NCBI RefSeq assembly: GCF_938040765.1
Contig: NZ_CALIAA010000049.1
Span: 1-18,190, forward strand
Length of the DNA stretch: 18,190 nt
Source of the DNA: an uncultured Fretibacterium sp.
Lineage (GTDB): Bacteria; Synergistota; Synergistia; Synergistales; Aminobacteriaceae
Reading direction: 5' to 3'
Numbering within the stretch: the first letter of the stretch is position 1; each line of letters opens with the position of its first letter. The notes beneath the pieces were generated by a model. It was not told the DNA's origin. It was given only the letters and a program-made list of their open reading frames with translations, and searched no databases. Made by a program: the position numbers and the translations under genes. Below are positions 14,684 to 18,190 of the stretch, piece by piece.

Positions 14684-15544
14684 TCATGGGCCGAGCAGGT
14701 CCGAAAGGGCGTCGGCGTGCAGGCCGGTTCGGATACCGAAACGGCTCAGGACGAAGTCGTACCGCGTGGGGTCTTCCGGCGCAACCTCGCGGAACCTCTC
14801 CGTGATCTCGAGCGCCGTAGCGAGGTCCGCCTGTTTCCTCTTCGTCAGTCCCAGCTTCAGCGCGATGGCGTGGATGTGCGTGTCCGTCGGCATGATGAGG
14901 TCGCGCGGGGTGACGGCCCTCCACCCTCCGGGGTCGACGTCGTCCCTCCGCACCATCCACTTCAGGAGGAGAAAGAGCCGTTTGCAGGCGCTGCCGTCCC
15001 TCGGGGCCGTCAGGAGCGGAAACCCCCGCCGCTCCGGCGAGAGCGCGTCGGAGAATCCGTCCAGGGCGCTCAGAAGATCGGCGCTTTTCTCCAGACAATG
15101 ACGCAGAAGCCCCTCCAGGCTCCCATGCTCTCTCTGGGCCCGTGCGGCGTTGGCCAGGAGGCTCTCCACCTCCCCGGCCGCGGTGAAACGGTGCTTGAAG
15201 CCCTCGAGGAGCCGGGACGGCGCCTCTGGATGGGCAATCAGAAAACGGTGCGGGCTCGGACCCAGGGGATCCAGGACCCGTGAGACGCTCTTCAGGATCT
15301 GGGCGACGCGGCCATAGGCCAGCGAGGAGGCGACAAGCCCCGCGATCTCTCGGTCGAGCGGGTCGTCGTAACGGTAGAGAAACAGGAGCGGATCGGGGTG
15401 GATCAGCTCCCTGCGGTTATAGACGAAGTAGAGCCCGTCCAGAAACGGTTTCAGGCGGATGAGCCCCGGATGGGCGGCCTTTGCTGGATGACAGGTATTT
15501 CCTGGATGGGAGGCATTCCCGGAGAGGGATGGATTATCGCACAT
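14684..15544 (-). CDS. TIGR02757 / DUF2400 family protein
   Basis: This is a soluble protein of unknown function, 286 residues from ATG 15544. The domain starts near residue 30 (LKPFLDGLYFVYNRRELIHPDPLLFLYRY) and continues through DPLDREIAGLVASSLAYGRV, CKRLFLLLKWMVRRDDVDPGGW and MPTDTHIHAIALKLG. The family may resemble helix-hairpin-helix DNA glycosylase folds, but no activity is established. Start choice: the open frame extends to 15667, but that overlaps the ferritin gene and crosses its terminator, so it is unlikely. ATG 15544 lacks a clear ribosome site, so a start further in, at the domain edge, is possible. Between that ATG and the domain lies an imperfect six-residue repeat (see 15464-15535). 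The gene follows ferritin on the same strand but behind a terminator hairpin. Confidence 0.82.
   Translation of the reverse strand: MCDNPSLSGNASHPGNTCHPAKAAHPGLIRLKPFLDGLYFVYNRRELIHPDPLLFLYRYDDPLDREIAGLVASSLAYGRVAQILKSVSRVLDPLGPSPHRFLIAHPEAPSRLLEGFKHRFTAAGEVESLLANAARAQREHGSLEGLLRHCLEKSADLLSALDGFSDALSPERRGFPLLTAPRDGSACKRLFLLLKWMVRRDDVDPGGWRAVTPRDLIMPTDTHIHAIALKLGLTKRKQADLATALEITERFREVAPEDPTRYDFVLSRFGIRTGLHADALSDLLGP
15464..15535 (-). repeat. Four imperfect 18-bp repeats encoding a six-residue unit
   Basis: Within the start of the DUF2400 frame, four 18-base units read NPSLSG, NASHPG, NTCHPA and KAAHPG. The CATCC core is shared by the last three units. Repetition keeps the reading frame. Whether it is translated depends on the true start. 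Confidence 0.6.
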
Positions 15545-15561
15545 GGCGGAGCATACGAAAA

Positions 15562-15587
15562 GAGGGAACGGCGGTCGCCGTTCCCTC
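15562..15587 (-). terminator. Terminator after ferritin
   Basis: GAGGGAACGGC (15562-15572) and GCCGTTCCCTC (15577-15587) form an 11-bp perfect stem with a 4-base loop. On the - strand it is followed by TTTTCG. It lies about 20 bases past the ferritin stop. Confidence 0.8.
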
Positions 15588-15601
15588 GCAGCCGTCGTAC
15601 C

Positions 15602-15619
15602 GCGGACGCTAGCGTCCGC
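15602..15619. repeat. 18-bp perfect palindrome spanning the ferritin stop codon
   Basis: GCGGACGCTAGCGTCCGC is an exact palindrome. It contains the TAG stop of ferritin at its centre and codes the last Gly-Arg. As RNA it would form a 7-bp stem with a CTAG loop just before the terminator hairpin. Confidence 0.6.
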
Positions 15620-16094
15620 CCAGCTCCTTGTCCAGCAGATAGATGCTGGCGTGGGAGTCGCCCACAAACTCCAGCTTGCGGACGATGGCCTCGACGTTCG
15701 CCTCCTCCTCCACCTGCTCGTCGACGAACCACTTGAGCATGGAGCTGGTGGCGTGGTCCTTCTCCTCGATTGCCTGGTCCATCAGCTTGTCGATGCGTTC
15801 GGTCACGTACCGTTCGTGCCGGAGGGACTCCTTGAAGACGCTCAGGGGGCCGTCGTAGCTCTCTTTGGGTTTGGCGATCTCCCCGATCTTCACGCGGGCG
15901 CCGCGCTCGTAGAGATGTTCGATGAATCTCTCCGCGTGCTCGAGCTCCTCGTGGTACTGTTTCTCCATCCAATGGGCCATCCCCGGCAGGTTGCAGTCCT
16001 GAAAGTATGCGGCCATGCCCAGGTAGATGTAGGCGGAATCGAATTCAGCCTTGATCTGGTCGTTGATCGCGGCCGCCATTTTTTCGGAAATCAT
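15609..16094 (-). CDS. ftn: Ferritin (FtnA-like, non-heme)
   Basis: This iron-storage protein oxidises Fe2+ and keeps it as a mineral core in a 24-subunit cage. It is 161 residues from ATG 16094. The di-iron ferroxidase ligands fall at the same numbers as in E. coli FtnA: E17, E50, H53, E94, Q127 and E130, with the nearby Y24. The four-helix bundle is evident from the amphipathic segments. There is no heme-binding Met as in bacterioferritin. An AAGGGAG about 12 bases before the ATG is a somewhat distant ribosome site. It is separated from dfx by only four bases, so it is almost certainly co-transcribed and perhaps translationally coupled. Together they limit superoxide and free iron, and so Fenton damage. 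A palindrome and a terminator follow. Confidence 0.95.
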   Translation of the reverse strand: MISEKMAAAINDQIKAEFDSAYIYLGMAAYFQDCNLPGMAHWMEKQYHEELEHAERFIEHLYERGARVKIGEIAKPKESYDGPLSVFKESLRHERYVTERIDKLMDQAIEEKDHATSSMLKWFVDEQVEEEANVEAIVRKLEFVGDSHASIYLLDKELGGR

Positions 16095-16098
16095 CGTA

Positions 16099-16467
16099 TT
16101 ATCTTTCTCCCTTCCAAAGTCCATGCAGATTGCAATACTCGCGCGCGGTAACTCCGTGGTGTCCGGCGCCGACAAATTCGGCCCTGGGCTGCTCGCCCGG
16201 CTTGAGAAACTGACGGCAGACCTTGTCGCCGTCGATGAGCTCGATCCACTCGATATAGTGCTCCTCGGCCATCGGATGCGCGACGCTCCCCACCTTCACC
16301 GCGCCATCCTCGAACACCGGCACGTGCTTCTCCTGGGCGGCGTCGGTGGTGTTCTCCTTCATCTGCTTCATGGATTCCCCGCAGCAGGACAGCGCGCCGC
16401 TCCCGGCGTGCAGAACCTCCACCATGCCGCCGCACTTGGCGCATTTGAAGATGCTCAGTCTTTCCAT
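16099..16467 (-). CDS. dfx: Desulfoferrodoxin, superoxide reductase with two iron centres
   Basis: The enzyme reduces superoxide to hydrogen peroxide without making O2, which is typical of anaerobes. It is 122 residues from ATG 16467. The N-terminal desulforedoxin domain holds centre I with C9, C12, C28 and C29. The C-terminal domain holds the active centre II with H48, H64, H70, C112 and H115. The EKHVP segment carries the lysine and glutamate next to the site, so both centres are complete. It is the first gene of an operon with ferritin. The ATG has GAGGGGAG about 12 bases away; a TTG at 16491 lies on that site and is unlikely. A promoter with an operator-like repeat lies upstream (16535-16563). 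The electron donor, usually rubredoxin, is not in the window. Confidence 0.96.
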   Translation of the reverse strand: MERLSIFKCAKCGGMVEVLHAGSGALSCCGESMKQMKENTTDAAQEKHVPVFEDGAVKVGSVAHPMAEEHYIEWIELIDGDKVCRQFLKPGEQPRAEFVGAGHHGVTAREYCNLHGLWKGER

Positions 16468-16534
16468 AATATAACGAAACTCCCCTCTCAAGTGAACTCG
16501 TGTTGCGTCTGAAGCCCTGTTCCCCTCGGCGAAA

Positions 16535-16563
16535 ATAGTACATCAAATTCCGATTTGACGCAA
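16535..16563 (-). promoter_or_regulatory. Promoter of the dfx-ftn operon
   Basis: On the - strand, TTGCGT (-35, plus coordinates 16558-16563) and TACTAT (-10, 16535-16540) are separated by exactly 17 bases. The -10 matches the consensus at four of six positions and the -35 at three of six. The leader to ATG 16467 is about 60 bases. Confidence 0.6.
16543..16558. promoter_or_regulatory. Operator-like inverted repeat in the dfx promoter
   Basis: TCAAATTCCGATTTGA has 6-bp arms and a 4-base centre. It fills the space between -35 and -10, where a bound regulator would block transcription. It does not match the classical Fur or PerR boxes. Confidence 0.5.
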
Positions 16564-16778
16564 GCAGGAAAAATACGGAGCTAATGAAGATAAGATTCAG
16601 AAGATAAATCGTCGGCGATTTCCTCCTCGGATACGGTAAAATAGAGGCAGGTTGGGTTTCGCAGGATGATTCGGGGCCCGACTTCGAAAATGTCGGGTTG
16701 GAAGATGCCGGAGGGGGGACCCCGGGGAGCGGGGCCTCTCGCATAGGCCCTTACGGTTTGGGAGTGACGGGGACATCC

Positions 16779-17810
16779 ATGAAGAACAGGATATGTGGGG
16801 CGTTTATGGCGCTTTTACTGTTTTGTGCGGGCTCCGTCTGTCAGGCGGCCGAGCCGCGGCGCCTGCACGTGGTGATCCTTCCGACGGAGAACACGACCGG
16901 CCTCCAGGTCTGGGAGAGCAAGTATTACCCCTATAATGTCCTGGAGCGCAAGATGACGGACTACCTGGAGGTGCTCTTCAAGCGTTCGCCCCTGATCGAC
17001 GTCCAGGTCCTGGATGAATCCGGCATGAACCGCTGGTTCGCCTCCGGGCATCGTCCGGGGGATATGGCGTTGCAGATGGAGCTGTTCGACGCGGTGTTCG
17101 AGGAACGGAACGTCCTGGGCAAGCTGGAAAAGGGGCGGGTGAGCCTGCGGATCCGCATCCTGGACACCGTCCAGGCGCGTCAGTTCGCCATGAGGGTCGC
17201 GGAGGGAACCGACAGGCGCTTTACCTTTGATGGGGAGAAACTTTATTGGCTGGACGCGGCGCTCGTCTCGCTCCCGGTCCCCTTCAAGGACGGCCTCGAT
17301 CTTCTGGGGCTGACGGGTGCAAAGGACCGGGGACAGAGGATGAGCCACCCGACGTGGGAGCAATTTCGCACCTCCGTGCAGTGGCAGGCCCTCAAAAAGG
17401 GGATCGAGGACGCTCAGGCTCAGGCCATGGGGCAGGTCAGCAACGCCATTCGCCGCAACGACCCGAGAGCTGAGGCCGAGGGGCGCGACCGTTTTTCCCC
17501 CGCCATCACCACCGTGGGGCGGATCATCTCGCCTACGGCGGGGTCGAGGCGCCGAAGGAGGGAGTTCATCATCTCGATTGGGCGGCAGGACGCCCTGCGG
17601 GTGGGGGATGTCCTGGATGTCGTCAGAGGGGATACCTACGTGACCGTGGATCCGGAAAACCCCGTTGTGGTGCTTCAGAACACGATCGGCAAGGTCAAGG
17701 TGGTCTCCGTTCAGGAGAAGAACGCGGTAGTGCGGGTCGTCAAGGATAACCGAAAGGACCCCATACAGCTGAAGGACACCGTCATCAAGGTGACGGGGCC
17801 GAGGAGTTGA
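16779..17810 (+). CDS. Secreted protein with an FlgT-C-like C-terminal region, function unknown
   Basis: This 343-residue protein has a typical signal peptide (MKNRICGAFMALLLFCAG, cleavage near QAA-EP at about 24), so it is periplasmic or outer-membrane associated. The N-terminal part begins RRLHVVILPTENTTG, then LERKMTDYLEVLFKRSPLIDVQVLD, reminiscent of the CsgG/LpoB/FlgT type of domain where a VAVLPF strand is followed by a helix. Residues about 264-340 (FIISIGRQDALRVGDVLDV, then TIGKVKVVSVQEKNAVVRVV and LKDTVIKV) resemble the C-terminal domain of FlgT. The middle is charged and without a recognised domain. No flagellar genes are in the window, so a flagellar role is unproven. The start is ATG 16779, with a weak GGGGA; an in-frame start at 16698 would place a non-secreted stretch ahead of the signal peptide. 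The next gene begins 8 bases after the stop. Confidence 0.65.
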   Translation: MKNRICGAFMALLLFCAGSVCQAAEPRRLHVVILPTENTTGLQVWESKYYPYNVLERKMTDYLEVLFKRSPLIDVQVLDESGMNRWFASGHRPGDMALQMELFDAVFEERNVLGKLEKGRVSLRIRILDTVQARQFAMRVAEGTDRRFTFDGEKLYWLDAALVSLPVPFKDGLDLLGLTGAKDRGQRMSHPTWEQFRTSVQWQALKKGIEDAQAQAMGQVSNAIRRNDPRAEAEGRDRFSPAITTVGRIISPTAGSRRRRREFIISIGRQDALRVGDVLDVVRGDTYVTVDPENPVVVLQNTIGKVKVVSVQEKNAVVRVVKDNRKDPIQLKDTVIKVTGPRS

Positions 17811-17818
17811 GGATCGCC

Positions 17819-18190
17819 ATGGGCGGATATTCGCGCGGAAGTGTAAGGTTTTTTGCCCTTCTGGCTCTCTTGCTTGGGGCCTTGGCCGGCTGCGGGCCCG
17901 TCTGGGCCAATGGGAACGTCTCGGCCGACGAAGTGCCGCCCCCCGTCAGAAAATCGGTGAAGAGGGCCCCGATAAAGAAAGCGGCGCCCAAGGCGAGAAA
18001 AACCAAGAAAAAGACCCCATCGGCGCCGGTGCGAAAGAAAGCCGTTCCCTCCCGTCCCCGCATTTCCTCCCTGCGGCAGGGAATCGCCCTCATGCGCGAA
18101 GAGCGCTACGAGGCGGCGTATCCGTGGCTGCAGAAGGCCGTGCAGGAGGAACGGCGCAATCCCGAAGCGTGGTATTGGTATGGGATGTAC
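17819..18190 (+). CDS. Lipoprotein with Lys-rich linker and TPR-like region (cut by window edge)
   Basis: The reading frame from ATG 17819 stays open for 124 codons to the window edge. GAGGA lies about 5 bases before the ATG. The N-terminus is a lipoprotein signal peptide: hydrophobic RFFALLALLLGALAGC with lipobox LAGC at 22-25 and C25 as the lipidated cysteine, so it is probably outer- or inner-membrane anchored. A Lys/Ala/Pro-rich stretch follows (about residues 43-78). Then comes a TPR-like pair of helices (ALMREERYEAAYPWLQKAV, NPEAWYWYGMY). It is probably co-transcribed with the preceding secreted protein, since only 8 bases separate them. Function unknown; a scaffold role in an envelope complex is a guess from TPR and lipidation. 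Confidence 0.7.
   Translation, partial: MGGYSRGSVRFFALLALLLGALAGCGPVWANGNVSADEVPPPVRKSVKRAPIKKAAPKARKTKKKTPSAPVRKKAVPSRPRISSLRQGIALMREERYEAAYPWLQKAVQEERRNPEAWYWYGMY

Larger units (their letters stand above)
16468..16778. other. Divergent intergenic region between dfx and the envelope pair
   Basis: This 311-base stretch shows no gene. Its left part holds the dfx promoter and operator-like repeat. On the + strand a GGTAAAATA at 16635-16643 resembles a -10 box, but no -35 is clear; GGTAAAATA also occurs near 7443. Downstream are two short leader hairpins: CCCGAC/GTCGGG (16677-16682, 16692-16697) and GGGCCT/AGGCCC (16732-16737, 16745-16750). Confidence 0.4.

Noticed and set aside
15545..15667. 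Upstream extension of the DUF2400 frame
   Set aside because: It overlaps the end of ferritin and includes the ferritin terminator; its translation is not conserved-looking.
1..18190. Mobile element, defence island or CRISPR
   Set aside because: No transposase, integrase, tRNA-flanking repeat or regularly spaced array was seen; gene content is metabolic and envelope-related with uniform composition.

Overview
The window is about 18 kb of GC-rich bacterial chromosome with strong Shine-Dalgarno sites. It carries genes for an anaerobe that protects itself from oxygen: an A-type diiron flavoprotein, a two-iron-centre superoxide reductase (desulfoferrodoxin), a ferritin and a small 2[4Fe-4S] ferredoxin. 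Radical SAM and TfoX-C-type genes are also present. This combination and the look of the proteins suggest an anaerobe of the Synergistota type. That placement is an inference from gene content, not from a marker gene. No tRNA, rRNA, CRISPR, insertion sequence or prophage was seen.

Layout, left to right. (1) A + strand envelope/division run: the end of an unidentified gene, mltG (peptidoglycan terminase), an ftsK/spoIIIE translocase with a very long acidic linker, and thiamine pyrophosphokinase. (2) A - strand pair: an 8-TM-like LPG_synthase_TM/UPF0104 membrane protein lies downstream of fprA, with a hairpin terminator between them. (3) A divergent + strand run: a radical SAM protein, a TfoX-C-like helix-hairpin-helix protein and a separately promoted ferredoxin, closed by a strong terminator that can work in both directions. 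(4) A - strand fructose PTS operon in the order EIIA-HPr-EI fusion, fruK, fruA. It is a complete phosphorelay: PEP to EI, HPr and EIIA in one polypeptide, then to EIIB-EIIC, with fructose-1-P then phosphorylated by FruK. (5) A - strand TIGR02757/DUF2400 gene with an unusual six-residue repeat at its N-terminus. (6) A - strand dfx-ftn operon with a recognisable promoter and an inverted repeat between its -35 and -10 boxes. (7) A + strand pair at the right edge: a secreted protein with an FlgT-C-like end, followed by a truncated lipoprotein with a Lys/Ala/Pro-rich linker and TPR-like helices.

Most genes belong to well-known families. The points most worth a second look are the regulatory DNA (operator-like palindromes at the ferredoxin and dfx promoters, a G-tract tandem repeat in the PTS leader, tandem hairpins after ferritin), the Asn at the HPr regulatory-serine position, the FtsK linker, the hexapeptide repeat, and the envelope pair at the right edge, which is the best candidate here for an undescribed system. 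I see no convincing novel defence or mobile system.
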